From an uncultured Clostridia bacterium (GTDB lineage Bacteria; Bacillota; Clostridia; TANB77; CAG-508): 37,737 nucleotides of DNA. Positions 9,264 through 17,494 of the stretch are shown one piece after another (positions within the stretch are counted from its first letter, which is position 1; each line of letters starts with the position of its first letter). The stretch spans positions 1-37,737 of the forward strand of contig CANQVM010000009.1 in NCBI GenBank assembly GCA_947627265.1, read 5' to 3'. Position numbers and translations under genes: made by a program. The notes under the pieces were generated by a model. The model did no database searches. It was not told the DNA's origin and saw only the letters and a program-made list of their open reading frames with translations.

Positions 9264-11046
9264 CTACTTAATTTTTGCTAATCTGATAATAATATTGCTT
9301 AGCTCTTTTTCTAACTCTTTCTTTTGGCTATTATCTATGTTATTTTCTAATTGTTCTAAAATTTCATATTTTCTTTGGTTAAGCTTGTCTTTTTCATAAC
9401 TTTGCATTATATCATCGATTGCTTTTTCAATATCTACTATCTCGTAGTCATCTGCTAAAATCTCAGTTATATGATTTTGCTCCTCTTCACTTAAAGTATC
9501 TAATATTCCATTGATATTACTATTTCCTTTTTGAAATTCTTCATACAACTTTTTTGCAATTTTTTTATTTAAATCATCTTTAAAGTCCTCTATGTTTATA
9601 TTTTGTTTAATAATTTGAAAAATATTTAAATCTCCCATTAATAAAATTGATAATATGGTATTTTCTCTTTTAAACACAGCTTCTGATATTTCTTGCTTTT
9701 CTATTTTCTTATGTTTTATTATTGGTTTTTCTTTTTCTAATATTTTTTCATCTTTTATATTTGCATATTTTAGTTTGTTGACTTCTGCATAAATTGCTTC
9801 TTTGGAAATTTGGTATTCTTTTGAAATTTTTTCAATATAAATTTCTCTCTCCATTGTGTTATCAACTTTTGAAATTAATTTTGCAATTTCGTTTAAAAAT
9901 TTTATTTTATCATTTGTACTATCTAAGTTTAAATCTCTTTTTAAAACTTTGACTTTAAATTCTATAACAGATTGTGCTTTTTCTATAAGAGATTGAAATC
10001 TAGCATTACCATATTTTATAATATATTCATCTGGATCTTTCGCTCCATCCATTTGCAAAATTCTAATGTCACACCCCATATTTTGTAGAATATCTAATGC
10101 TCTTATTTTTGCAGTAAGCCCTGCTTCATCTGAATCAAAACTTAAAATTATTTGTTCTGCATTTTTTCTAAGTAACCAACCTTGAGCCTGAGTTAATGCT
10201 GTTCCGAAGTGGTGCAACTACATTTGTTATTCCTCTTTGATGTAAAGATATAACATCCATATATCCTTCAACTATAAGTAGTTTTTTTATATTGCCTTTT
10301 TTTGCAACATTTAGTCCAAATAAGTTTCTTCCTTTACTATATACAATATTTTCTGGCGAATTAATATATTTAGGTTTAGAATCATCTAGCACTCTACCTC
10401 CAAATGCTATAACTCGCCCTCTTGCATCACAAATTGGAAACATTAATCTACTTCTATAACGATCTATATATTTGCCATTTTCGTTTTTATTTACAAGCCC
10501 TGATTCTAAAATTTCTAAGTCTTGAAATCCTTCTTTTTTTAAAGCTTGATATAATTCATCAAATTTACCTGAAAATCCAATTCTAAATGCTTTTAATGTT
10601 TCATTTGTTAGCTTTCTTTTTTTTATATAGTCTTGTGCTATTTTAGATTCTTTTTTATATAAGTTTTCGTGATAATACTGTGCTGTAAATTCATTTACCT
10701 TAAAGACTTTTGCTTTTAGTTCCTCTTTTGCAAAATCTGCATTATTTTCAAGTGTTGGTAATTGTATGTTTGATCTATCAGCTAGCATTTGTACCGCTTC
10801 TATAAAACTTATACCTTCAATTTTTGTTAAAAATGTAAATACATTTCCTCCTGCTCCGCATCCAAAACAATGAAATATTTGCTTATCAGGTGAGACAGAA
10901 AAAGAAGGTGACTTTTCATTATGAAATGGACATAGTCCAAAGAAATTTCTTCCACTTCTTTTTAAATGCACATATTGTGATATTATATCTACGATATCAT
11001 TTGTTTGTCTTACTTCATCAATGATTTCATCACTATATCTTGGCAT
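9264..11046 (-). CDS. dnaG: DNA primase DnaG, needs one +1 frameshift at CGGA
   Basis: Makes RNA primers for replication with the replicative helicase. The first frame gives the CHC2 zinc finger (Cys39, His42, Cys60, Cys63), the catalytic core (FGGRVLDD, YINSPE) and the toprim motif LLIVEGYMD, then runs off the family sequence at VVAPL. The second frame resumes with GTALTQAQGW, DSDEAG and the helicase-binding tail. The switch is at CTT CGG A: skipping C10206 and reading GGA gives VVAPLGTALT, the conserved DnaG sequence. The joined protein is 593 residues, normal for DnaG. The start chosen is the ATG at 11046 (MPRYSDE), which has GTGAGGAG just upstream; an in-frame ATG 21 bases earlier lacks a site. 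An essential gene like this is unlikely to be a pseudogene. Confidence 0.93.
10203..10206 (-). other. +1 recoding site CGGA in dnaG
   Basis: Zero-frame codons are GCA CCA CTT CGG AAC; the product requires GCA CCA CTT [C] GGA ACA. The residue gained is the conserved glycine of LGTAL. No homopolymer is present, so a polymerase or base-calling slip is not the natural explanation. Confidence 0.8.
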
Positions 11047-11140
11047 TTTCTCCTCACTTTCTTTCAAATTTTTTCAAATAAACATACATATATATAATAT
11101 TCGACACATTTTACATAAATCCTTCTTTGCTTATAAAAAA

Positions 11141-11169
11141 AAGCTAAAAGAATTTACTTCTTTTAGCTT
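11141..11169 (-). terminator. Terminator downstream of proS
   Basis: Perfect 12-bp stem AAGCTAAAAGAA / TTCTTTTAGCTT with a 5-base loop, followed on the minus strand by a run of T. It separates proS from the dnaG-rpoD operon. A second weak palindrome, AAAAGTT with AACTTTT, lies closer to proS around 11213-11243. Confidence 0.8.
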
Positions 11170-11286
11170 TTTAATTGCAATAAATAAATGCATTTATAGA
11201 TTACAATCTTTCAAAAGTTGATATATTAATATATTAACTTTTGTAGTGGTTTATATTTTTATACGCTAACCAGTAACCTTTCGTTT

Positions 11287-12567
11287 TTATTTAAATTTTT
11301 GTATTAGTTCTTCTAGTGTTAGAGCTTGTTTTTCACCTGTTTTTATGTTTTCTAATTCTAATTCTTCTCCTTGTGTTTTATCTCCTAAAACTACTAGATA
11401 TGGTGTTCCTAAAATTTTACAATCTTTTATTTTTGCTCCAATATTTAGATTTTCTCTATCATCTATAATAACTCCTATTCCTTGTTCTTGTAACTTAAAA
11501 TATAATTCATATGCTATTTTTAATTTTTCTTCATTATCCATTTTTGGTACAATTTGAAGTTTATAAGGAGCAATTTCTTCTGGTAAAGAAAATCCACATG
11601 GCCCCCATTTACTATCAATTATTAAACATTGCTCATATAATGCAGCAACTGTTCTACTTACACCAATTCCATAGCATCCCATATAATAAAGTGCTTCTTT
11701 TCCTTCTTTATCAGTATACTTACCACTCATAATTTCAGAATATCTTGTTCCTAATTGAAAAATATGTCCTAATTCCATAGTTCTAATTTCTTTAAAATCT
11801 GAAATATTTTCAATTCCATATTCTTCTTTTAAATAAGTTTGATAGTTATCCTTCTCTAGTATTTCTGTGTTTAAGCCTATACCTGTTTTTTCATCATATA
11901 AAATTTTATCTTCTCCTTGATCTGAAATCAACATAAATTCTTCTGATTTTTTTCCTCCCATTGCCCCGTTATCAGCTACAATCGGAATTACTTTTAAGCC
12001 TATTTTTTCAAAGATTTCTAAAAATGCTGTTCTTATATTTTGATAAGATTTTGCCATTTTTTCTTCATCAGTATCAAAACTATAAGCATCTAACATTGGA
12101 AAGGCTTTTCCTCTTAGTAAATATCCTCTTGTTCTAATTTCATTTCTAAACTTTTCTCCAATTTGATAATATGTTACAGGCAAATTTTTATAAGACTTCA
12201 ATTTTTCCCTTGCAAATTCTAACATTGCTTCTTCTCCTGTTGGAGCTAAACAAAATGTTCCTTTATTAGATTTTGTAATTAACATAGTACCATCATCTAC
12301 ATAATGGTCATATCTTCCTGAATTTTTCCATATAGTATCTGGTTGTAAAGTTGGAAGTAGTACCTCAATGCATCCGTATTTATTTAAAGTTTGTACTATA
12401 ATTTGCTCTATTCTTCTTCTTACTAATAATGGAATTGTATTATATCCAAATAGTCCTGCTCCATATTGTACTAATTGTCCTGTTTGTAGTAATATACTTT
12501 GTCCTGGGTACATTTCATCAATATTATTTAACTTAACAGTTCCCATTCCTGTTTGTGATAATTTCAT
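11287..12567 (-). CDS. proS: Prolyl-tRNA synthetase, short form without editing insertion
   Basis: A 426-residue class II aminoacyl-tRNA synthetase that charges tRNA-Pro. It has motif 1 (GLFGYNTIPLLVRRRIEQII), motif 2 (YQIGEKFRNEIRTRGYLLRGKAFPMLDAYSF, typical of ProRS), motif 3 (GIGVSRTVAALYEQ) and an anticodon-binding domain (APYKLQIVPK to the end). Standard bacterial ProRS has about 570 residues with a ~180-residue editing (INS) domain between motifs 2 and 3; here only about 60 residues remain (SEEFMLISDQGED to FKEIRTMELGHIFQLG). The enzyme thus should not clear Ala-tRNA-Pro in cis and may need a free-standing editing protein elsewhere. Starts at an ATG behind a GGAGAT-type site. Confidence 0.92.
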   Translation of the reverse strand: MKLSQTGMGTVKLNNIDEMYPGQSILLQTGQLVQYGAGLFGYNTIPLLVRRRIEQIIVQTLNKYGCIEVLLPTLQPDTIWKNSGRYDHYVDDGTMLITKSNKGTFCLAPTGEEAMLEFAREKLKSYKNLPVTYYQIGEKFRNEIRTRGYLLRGKAFPMLDAYSFDTDEEKMAKSYQNIRTAFLEIFEKIGLKVIPIVADNGAMGGKKSEEFMLISDQGEDKILYDEKTGIGLNTEILEKDNYQTYLKEEYGIENISDFKEIRTMELGHIFQLGTRYSEIMSGKYTDKEGKEALYYMGCYGIGVSRTVAALYEQCLIIDSKWGPCGFSLPEEIAPYKLQIVPKMDNEEKLKIAYELYFKLQEQGIGVIIDDRENLNIGAKIKDCKILGTPYLVVLGDKTQGEELELENIKTGEKQALTLEELIQKFK

Positions 12568-12697
12568 ATTTTTATCTCCTCCATTCTACTTTTAGATAGC
12601 TATTGGTAATTTAATTTTATTTTGATAGACTATCTTCAATACTTTATAATTGATTTTTTTATTTTATATATTTTTTCTAAATTAGTTTTTATAATTT

Positions 12698-13339
12698 TTA
12701 GTTCATTTTCTTTTCATTATTATCATTTTCTTCTTTATTTTCTTCTATTTCCCTTTCGGGCATTGGGGCCTCCGGTTTTCCTTCTTCTAATAAATCATCA
12801 ATTACAATTTGTTTATTTTCATCTAATTTATATCTTGGTAATTGTGGTAACTCATCTAAAGAATTATACCCAAACATTCTTAAAAATTCATTTGTAGTTT
12901 TATAAGACATTGGTTTCCCTGGCAAATCTATTTTTCCATCCTCCTGGATTAGACCATATTCTAACAATTTATACACACATGCATCTGCTGAAACTCCCCT
13001 AATTGCTTCTATTTCTGGTCTTGTTATTTTAGGGTTATATGCAATAATCGCTAAAGTTTCTAAAGCCGCATTTGATAAATTAGGCTTGTTTCTTTTATCC
13101 AATATAGGATATATGTATTCGTATAATTCTTTTTTTGTGCATAATTGATAAGCATCTTCTATTTTAATTAATTCTATTCCACGCTCTTCTTTTTTATATT
13201 CTTCTTGCATACTTTTTATAATATTTTCTATATCTTCTTCTGTTATTTCTAAAGCTAAAATGATTTCACTTTTATTTACTGGTCTTCCTGCTGCAAAAAG
13301 TATTGCTTCTATAATTGATTTTTTTTGATTAATTTCCAT
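12698..13339 (-). CDS. scpB: Segregation and condensation protein B
   Basis: A 213-residue winged-helix protein that joins ScpA and SMC in the bacterial condensin. Recognisable segments are the N-terminal IIEAILFAAGRPVNKSEI, the middle LSNAALETLAIIAYNPKITRPEIEAIRGVSADACVYKLLEYGLIQEDG and KPMSYKTTNEFLRMFG, all ScpB hallmarks. The last 25 residues are an acidic Glu/Asn tail. Usually scpB follows scpA; scpA is not in this window, and scpB is followed by proS on the same strand after 130 bases. Starts at an ATG 10 bases after AAGGAA. Confidence 0.93.
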   Translation of the reverse strand: MEINQKKSIIEAILFAAGRPVNKSEIILALEITEEDIENIIKSMQEEYKKEERGIELIKIEDAYQLCTKKELYEYIYPILDKRNKPNLSNAALETLAIIAYNPKITRPEIEAIRGVSADACVYKLLEYGLIQEDGKIDLPGKPMSYKTTNEFLRMFGYNSLDELPQLPRYKLDENKQIVIDDLLEEGKPEAPMPEREIEENKEENDNNEKKMN

Positions 13340-13448
13340 TTGTTTTCCTTCTTATTCTTTTATCTTAACCATTATATTATGTCAAAAAAATACAGATATG
13401 TCAATATTTTTATGTAGATCAGTTTTTTATTGTTACTAATTAGACTAT

Positions 13449-13481
13449 AAAAAGATAGATTAGAACTTAATCTAATCTATC
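13449..13481 (-). terminator. Terminator of the 76-residue hypothetical gene
   Basis: Perfect 11-bp stem GATAGATTAGA / TCTAATCTATC, loop of 6, followed on the minus strand by TTTTT. It lies about 25 bases past the stop codon. Confidence 0.8.
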
Positions 13482-13505
13482 CTTTTAAGACATATTATAT
13501 ATTAC

Positions 13506-13736
13506 CTAAAATCTACCTGTTAGCATAGTACATTTTTTATCTAAGTTAAAATAACCGCTTAAATATCCACCATCTTCATTAACCCATTCATATTGTCTGC
13601 TAGATTTTGTTTTTTTCTCTAAAAATCCTTGTACTCCACCAACCATTTCAACAAAATCATCATAAGTTAATGATTCTTTAGAATTAAGAGCTTTTTTAAT
13701 TTCATCATATCTAGAAAAATCTGCTTTTTCAGTCAT
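13506..13736 (-). CDS. Small hypothetical protein, 76 residues
   Basis: I do not recognise the family. The sequence is charged and soluble (DFSRYDEIKKALNSKESLTY), with no membrane segment, no cysteine pair and a glycine-rich middle (VEMVGGVQGFLEKK). It has its own downstream terminator. Its ATG has no good ribosome site of its own; a GGGGG site 30 bases upstream instead serves a short leader frame whose TGA overlaps this ATG, suggesting coupled translation. Confidence 0.6.
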   Translation of the reverse strand: MTEKADFSRYDEIKKALNSKESLTYDDFVEMVGGVQGFLEKKTKSSRQYEWVNEDGGYLSGYFNLDKKCTMLTGRF

Positions 13737-13768
13737 TTTTTTGTAAGAATTTTTGTTTTCTTATCCAT
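13733..13768 (-). CDS. Possible 11-residue leader peptide coupled to the hypothetical gene
   Basis: ATG after AAAAGGGGGAAAATT reads MDKKTKILTKK and stops at TGA overlapping the next ATG (ATGA). The purine-rich site belongs to this start by spacing. It could be a coupling leader, or the true N-terminus if the A run before the second ATG were two bases different in length. Confidence 0.35.
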   Translation of the reverse strand: MDKKTKILTKK

Positions 13769-13833
13769 AATTTTCCCCCTTTTATTTTCGCTTATAATAT
13801 ATCATATTTGCAAAAATATTATAATATTTTTTC

Positions 13834-13862
13834 TTGCACTTTTCCTTTTAATATGATAATAT
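13834..13862 (+). promoter_or_regulatory. Promoter of the small Lys-rich gene
   Basis: TTGCAC at 13834-13839, 17-base spacer, TAATAT at 13857-13862 with TG one base before the -10. It sits 28 bases upstream of the plus-strand ATG at 13891. Confidence 0.5.
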
Positions 13863-13890
13863 AATAAAAATTAGTTTCGGAGGTAAATTT

Positions 13891-14067
13891 ATGGAAGAGA
13901 AAAAAAATATAGAAGTTGTTTCAGGCGATGGTTCAAACTTAGATATATCTCCTGTTTATGAACATTTAAATGCTTCTACTCCTAAAAGTTCAGATAAAAA
14001 ACCTAAAAATATAGTTGTACCAAAAAAAAAGTCTAAGCAAGAGAAAAAAGAATTTAAAGAAGATTAA
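13891..14067 (+). CDS. Small Lys/Glu-rich hypothetical protein, 58 residues
   Basis: Starts at ATG behind a good GGAGG site (CGGAGGTAAATTT) and reads MEEKKNIEVVSGDGSNLDIS, then VYEHLNAS and a very basic tail with KKKSKQEKKEFKED. Highly charged, probably unstructured, no membrane segment. I do not recognise it, but promoter, ribosome site and a downstream hairpin argue that it is expressed. Similar small charged proteins with a folded-looking first half are frequent and undescribed in clostridia. Confidence 0.6.
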   Translation: MEEKKNIEVVSGDGSNLDISPVYEHLNASTPKSSDKKPKNIVVPKKKSKQEKKEFKED

Positions 14068-14094
14068 TTTATATAATTTCATTAACAAAGGGGC

Positions 14095-14123
14095 GTAGCC
14101 GAATCCATAATAGATTCGGCTAC
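14095..14123 (+). terminator. Hairpin after the small Lys-rich gene
   Basis: Perfect 11-bp stem GTAGCCGAATC / GATTCGGCTAC with a 7-base loop, 27 bases beyond the stop codon. The T tract is poor on either side, so it may be a transcript-stabilising hairpin or a factor-dependent stop; it also lies downstream of the minus-strand remnant at 14128-14310. Confidence 0.55.
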
Positions 14124-14127
14124 TACC

Positions 14128-14310
14128 TTATGACTTTATTTCATCTTTTGCTATTTTAGTCGCAAGACTAACATAGCCTGATGGTGTCAACTCCAGAAGT
14201 GTCTTTCTGTCCTCATTGAACAAAACATTAAGAGATTTGAAAGCAGTACAATTAGTAACAAAATTTATCTTGACATTAAAAGTATTTAGGCATATACTAA
14301 ACGTGTAAAA
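14128..14310 (-). pseudogene. Possible gene remnant upstream of the por operon
   Basis: An open minus-strand frame with no ATG, GTG or TTG start ends in KSLNVLFNEDRKTLLELT, then PSGYVSLATKIAKDEIKS and stop at 14128-14130. The protein looks composed and its codons (GGC, GCG, GTC, CTG) are richer in G and C than the neighbours, which hints at the C-terminal end of a lost or transferred gene. The por promoter lies inside its 5' part. I do not recognise the family. Confidence 0.3.
14270..14298 (+). promoter_or_regulatory. Sigma-A promoter of the por operon
   Basis: Consensus TTGACA at 14270-14275, 17-base spacer, TATACT at 14293-14298. Transcription would begin near 14305, giving a leader of about 33 bases with AAAGGAGG before the porC start at 14338. 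Confidence 0.8.
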
Positions 14311-14337
14311 TCAAAGAAAAAGGAGGCACTTATAAAT

Positions 14338-14916
14338 ATGGATAACATGATAGAAATTAGATGGCATGGTAGAGGTGGCCAAGGAGCAAAAACTGCTTCA
14401 CTTTTACTTGCTGATGCTGCTTTCAATACAGGAAAATATATTCAAGGTTTCCCTGAATATGGCCCTGAAAGAATGGGAGCTCCTATTACTGCTTACAACA
14501 GGATTAGCACAAATCCTATTACAATTCATAGCAATATTTATGAACCAGATTATGTAGTTGTAGTAGATGATACTCTTCTAGAAGTTGTTGATGTAACAGC
14601 TGGTTTAAAAGATACTGGAGCAATTGTTATTAATACTACAAAATCTTCAGATTATCTAAAAAGTGTATTAAAAGGATATAAAGGAAGTATCTATACAATT
14701 GATGCTAGAAAAATATCTGAAGAATCTTTAGGTAGGTATTTTCCAAATACCCCAATGCTAGCTGCTATTGTAAAAGTCAGCGAAATTATGTCTGATGAAG
14801 CTTTGTTAGAAGACATGAAAGGTTCTTTTAAACATAAATTTGCCAAAAAACCAGAAGTAATTGAAGGAAATATGAAAGCTTTAGAAATGGCACTAAAGGA
14901 GGTTAAAAAAATATGA
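14338..14916 (+). CDS. porC: 2-oxoacid:ferredoxin oxidoreductase, gamma subunit
   Basis: A 192-residue subunit of a four-subunit oxidoreductase that converts pyruvate (or another 2-oxoacid) and CoA to acyl-CoA and CO2, reducing ferredoxin. The gamma fold is shown by IRWHGRGGQGAKTASLLLADAA, the GFPEYGPERMGAPITAYNR motif and the late segment NTPMLAAIVKVSE. It leads the cluster gamma-delta-alpha-beta behind a consensus promoter; the start is the ATG after AAAGGAGGCACTTATAAAT. Its stop overlaps the delta start by 4 bases. The exact substrate cannot be read from sequence; pyruvate is the most likely, branched-chain 2-oxoacids the alternative. Confidence 0.88.
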   Translation: MDNMIEIRWHGRGGQGAKTASLLLADAAFNTGKYIQGFPEYGPERMGAPITAYNRISTNPITIHSNIYEPDYVVVVDDTLLEVVDVTAGLKDTGAIVINTTKSSDYLKSVLKGYKGSIYTIDARKISEESLGRYFPNTPMLAAIVKVSEIMSDEALLEDMKGSFKHKFAKKPEVIEGNMKALEMALKEVKKI

Positions 14917-15203
14917 CAAACATAAATCCAAATACTCCTATGGAGAAAATGACACCAGGTGGTGATATTTATACAGCTGGTAATGCAAGAGAATTCAAAA
15001 CTGGTGATTGGAGAAGTATAAAACCTATTTTTCTAAGTGAAAAATGTAAGCAATGTGGTCTATGCTTTCCTGTTTGCCCAGATGATGCTATTCCGGTTGG
15101 TTCAGATTTAAAAAGAAAGGATTTTAATTATGATTATTGCAAAGGATGTGGTGTATGTGCTAAAGTCTGCCCTTTTAATGCAATTGAAATGAAAGAAGAA
15201 TAA
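14913..15203 (+). CDS. porD: 2-oxoacid:ferredoxin oxidoreductase, delta (ferredoxin-like) subunit
   Basis: A 96-residue iron-sulfur subunit carrying two [4Fe-4S] motifs: CKQCGLCFPVCP and CKGCGVCAKVCP, each with the CxxCxxCxxxCP spacing. It takes electrons from the thiamine-bearing beta subunit to external ferredoxin. The N-terminal part (NPNTPMEKMTPGGDIYTAGN, then EFKTGDWR) matches delta subunits rather than free ferredoxins. ATG overlaps the gamma stop (ATGA), so translation is coupled. Confidence 0.92.
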   Translation: MTNINPNTPMEKMTPGGDIYTAGNAREFKTGDWRSIKPIFLSEKCKQCGLCFPVCPDDAIPVGSDLKRKDFNYDYCKGCGVCAKVCPFNAIEMKEE

Positions 15204-15255
15204 TAAATTGAATTTTGAATTTAAAAATAATTAAAAAGAAAGGAAGAATAAATAT

Positions 15256-16449
15256 ATGAGTATAAGAGAAAGATTAAGTGGTAATGAAGCTGCTGCAACC
15301 GCTATGAAACAAATAAATCCAGATGTAGTAGCAGCCTTTCCAATTACCCCATCTACCGAAATTCCTCAATACTTTTCAACTTTTGTGGCAAATGGAACAG
15401 TTGATACAGAATTTGTTGCTGTTGAAAGTGAACATAGTGCAATGTCGGCATGTATTGGTGCAGAAGCTGCAGGCTCAAGAGCTATGACAGCAACTTCTGC
15501 AAATGGTTTATCTTTAATGTGGGAAATGATTTATATTGCATCTAGTTTAAGATTACCAATTGTTCTATCTTTGGTAAATAGAGCAGTATCTGGTCCTTTA
15601 AATATTCATAATGACCATTCAGATGCAATGGGAGTTCGTGATAGTGGATGGATTATGCTATTTTCTGAAAATAATCAAGAAGCTTATGATAATACATTAA
15701 TGGCTCATAGAATTGCTGAGCATGAAAGTGTACGATTACCTTTGATGGTATGTCAAGATGGTTTTATCACATCTCATTCGATTGAAAATATTGAATTAGT
15801 AGAAGATGAAAAAGTAAAAGACTTTGTAGGGGAATATCATCCTGAACATTATTTATTAAATAAAGAAGAACCAATCGCAGTTGGGCCTTTAGATGTTCAA
15901 ACTTATTTATTTGAACATAAAGCTCAACAAGCACAAGCTATGAAAAATGCAAAAAAAGTTATATTAGAAGTTGCCAAAGATTTTGAAAAAATGACTGGAA
16001 GAAGTTATGGTTTCTTCGAAGAATATAAATTAGAAGATAGCGAAGTTGCAATCGTTTGCATGAATTCAACTGCAGGTACTACAAAATTTGTAGTAGATAA
16101 CTTAAGAAAAAAAGGACTAAAAGTTGGATTATTAAAACTTCGTGTATTTAGACCTTTTCCAGCAGAAGAAATAGCAAAAGCTTTAAGTCATTTAAAAGCA
16201 ATAGCTGTCTTAGATAAGGCTGATTCTTTAAATGCTGCAGGAGGTGCTTTATTTGAAGATGTAACATCTGGTATGTATGTTAATAACACATATGTTCCAG
16301 CTGTAAACTACATTTATGGAATTGGTGGTAGAGATACTAAAGCAGATGATATTGAAAAAGTATATGAAGATTTATTGGAAATTGCCAAAACAGGAAAAGT
16401 TGAAAATCCTTATCGCTATTTTGGATTAAGAAAGGAGGCGCATGAATAA
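15256..16449 (+). CDS. porA: 2-oxoacid:ferredoxin oxidoreductase, alpha subunit
   Basis: A 397-residue alpha subunit that contributes the pyrimidine-side thiamine diphosphate domain and the substrate pocket. It has the GNEAAATAM start, AFPITPSTEIPQYFS, VESEHSAMSACIGAEAAGSR, TSANGLSLMWEMIYIASS and the LNIHNDHSDAM motif, followed by the C-terminal domain with GLLKLRVFRPFPAEEI. Length and motifs fit pyruvate-type enzymes. A 52-base AT-rich gap with AAAGGAAG precedes it; the last codons overlap the beta start by one base. Confidence 0.92.
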   Translation: MSIRERLSGNEAAATAMKQINPDVVAAFPITPSTEIPQYFSTFVANGTVDTEFVAVESEHSAMSACIGAEAAGSRAMTATSANGLSLMWEMIYIASSLRLPIVLSLVNRAVSGPLNIHNDHSDAMGVRDSGWIMLFSENNQEAYDNTLMAHRIAEHESVRLPLMVCQDGFITSHSIENIELVEDEKVKDFVGEYHPEHYLLNKEEPIAVGPLDVQTYLFEHKAQQAQAMKNAKKVILEVAKDFEKMTGRSYGFFEEYKLEDSEVAIVCMNSTAGTTKFVVDNLRKKGLKVGLLKLRVFRPFPAEEIAKALSHLKAIAVLDKADSLNAAGGALFEDVTSGMYVNNTYVPAVNYIYGIGGRDTKADDIEKVYEDLLEIAKTGKVENPYRYFGLRKEAHE

Positions 16450-17396
16450 TGCCTTATAATGTAAAAGAAGTTGTAGCAAATAAGCCTTCTAGGTTTACAT
16501 CAGGTCATAGAATGTGTGCTGGTTGTGGTGCTCCTCCTGCTTCAAGAATGATCATGAGAGCTCTAAAACCTGAAGACCATGCCGTAGTTTGTACAGCAAC
16601 AGGATGTATGGAAGTTTCTACTTTTATTTATCCTTATACATCTTGGACAGATTCATTTATTCATACAGCATTTGAATGTGCTGGTGCTACTTTATCTGGT
16701 GTAGAAGCTGCTTATCAATCTTTAAAAAAGCAAGGGAAAATTAATCATACTACTAAATTTATTGCATTTGGTGGAGATGGTGGAACTTATGATATAGGAT
16801 TACAAAGTTTGTCAGGTGCTATGGAACGTGGACACGATATGGTATATGTATGCTATGACAATGGAGCTTATATGAATACTGGTATTCAACGTTCTTCTGC
16901 TACTCCAAAATTTGCTGATACCACAACTTCACCTGCAGGAAGTGTAATTCCTGGTAAAATGCAATCTAGAAAAGATTTAACTAAAATTATGGTAGGACAT
17001 CATTTGCCTTATGTTGCTCAAACAGTAGGTTATATGAATTTTAAAGATATTTATGAAAAAGCTGAAAAAGCAATTTATACAGAGGGTCCTTCATTTTTAA
17101 ATGTTATGGCACCTTGCCCTAGAGGCTGGGGATATCCAACAGATGAATTAATGAACATTAATAAGTTAGCAGTTGAAACTTGTTATTGGCCTTTATATGA
17201 AGTAATTGATGGAGTTTATAAAATCAACTATAAGCCTACTAAAAAATTACCAATTGAAGAATTTTTAAAACCTCAAAAGAGATTTAGACATATGTTTAAA
17301 CCAGGCAATGAATGGATGATAGAAGAATTCCAAAAAGAAGTAGACAGTAGATGGCAAGAACTTTTAGATTTAGAAGAAATTACAAAAAAAGATTAA
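16449..17396 (+). CDS. porB: 2-oxoacid:ferredoxin oxidoreductase, beta subunit
   Basis: A 315-residue thiamine diphosphate-binding subunit. It shows the cysteine cluster MCAGCGAPPASR with TGCMEV, and the thiamine-binding GDGGTYDIGLQSLSGAMERGHDMVYVCYDNGAYMNTG segment. The SATP and PCPRGWGYP motifs are typical of pyruvate:ferredoxin oxidoreductase beta subunits. It is last in the operon and followed by a strong hairpin. With the ferredoxin encoded nearby (18821-18991), the complex can feed reduced ferredoxin to hydrogenase or other anaerobic sinks. Confidence 0.93.
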   Translation: MPYNVKEVVANKPSRFTSGHRMCAGCGAPPASRMIMRALKPEDHAVVCTATGCMEVSTFIYPYTSWTDSFIHTAFECAGATLSGVEAAYQSLKKQGKINHTTKFIAFGGDGGTYDIGLQSLSGAMERGHDMVYVCYDNGAYMNTGIQRSSATPKFADTTTSPAGSVIPGKMQSRKDLTKIMVGHHLPYVAQTVGYMNFKDIYEKAEKAIYTEGPSFLNVMAPCPRGWGYPTDELMNINKLAVETCYWPLYEVIDGVYKINYKPTKKLPIEEFLKPQKRFRHMFKPGNEWMIEEFQKEVDSRWQELLDLEEITKKD

Positions 17397-17407
17397 AAAT
17401 TTATACT

Positions 17408-17448
17408 GCCCAAAAATTGTTGAACAAAAAGTTTCACAATTTTTGGGC
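17408..17448 (+). terminator. Terminator of the por operon
   Basis: Perfect 13-bp stem GCCCAAAAATTGT / ACAATTTTTGGGC, loop of 15, starting 12 bases after the porB stop. The right arm contains TTTTT and is followed by AATTAATTT. It may also end the opposing gene at 17495. Confidence 0.8.
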
Positions 17449-17494
17449 AATTAATTTACTTAATATCTTTATATGAAAAATTTTTAAATTTAAA

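Noticed and set aside
12622..12897. Plus-strand hydrophobic frame opposite scpB
   Set aside because: Phe/Leu/Tyr-rich shadow of Lys/Glu-rich minus-strand coding; several similar frames across the window were dropped for the same reason.
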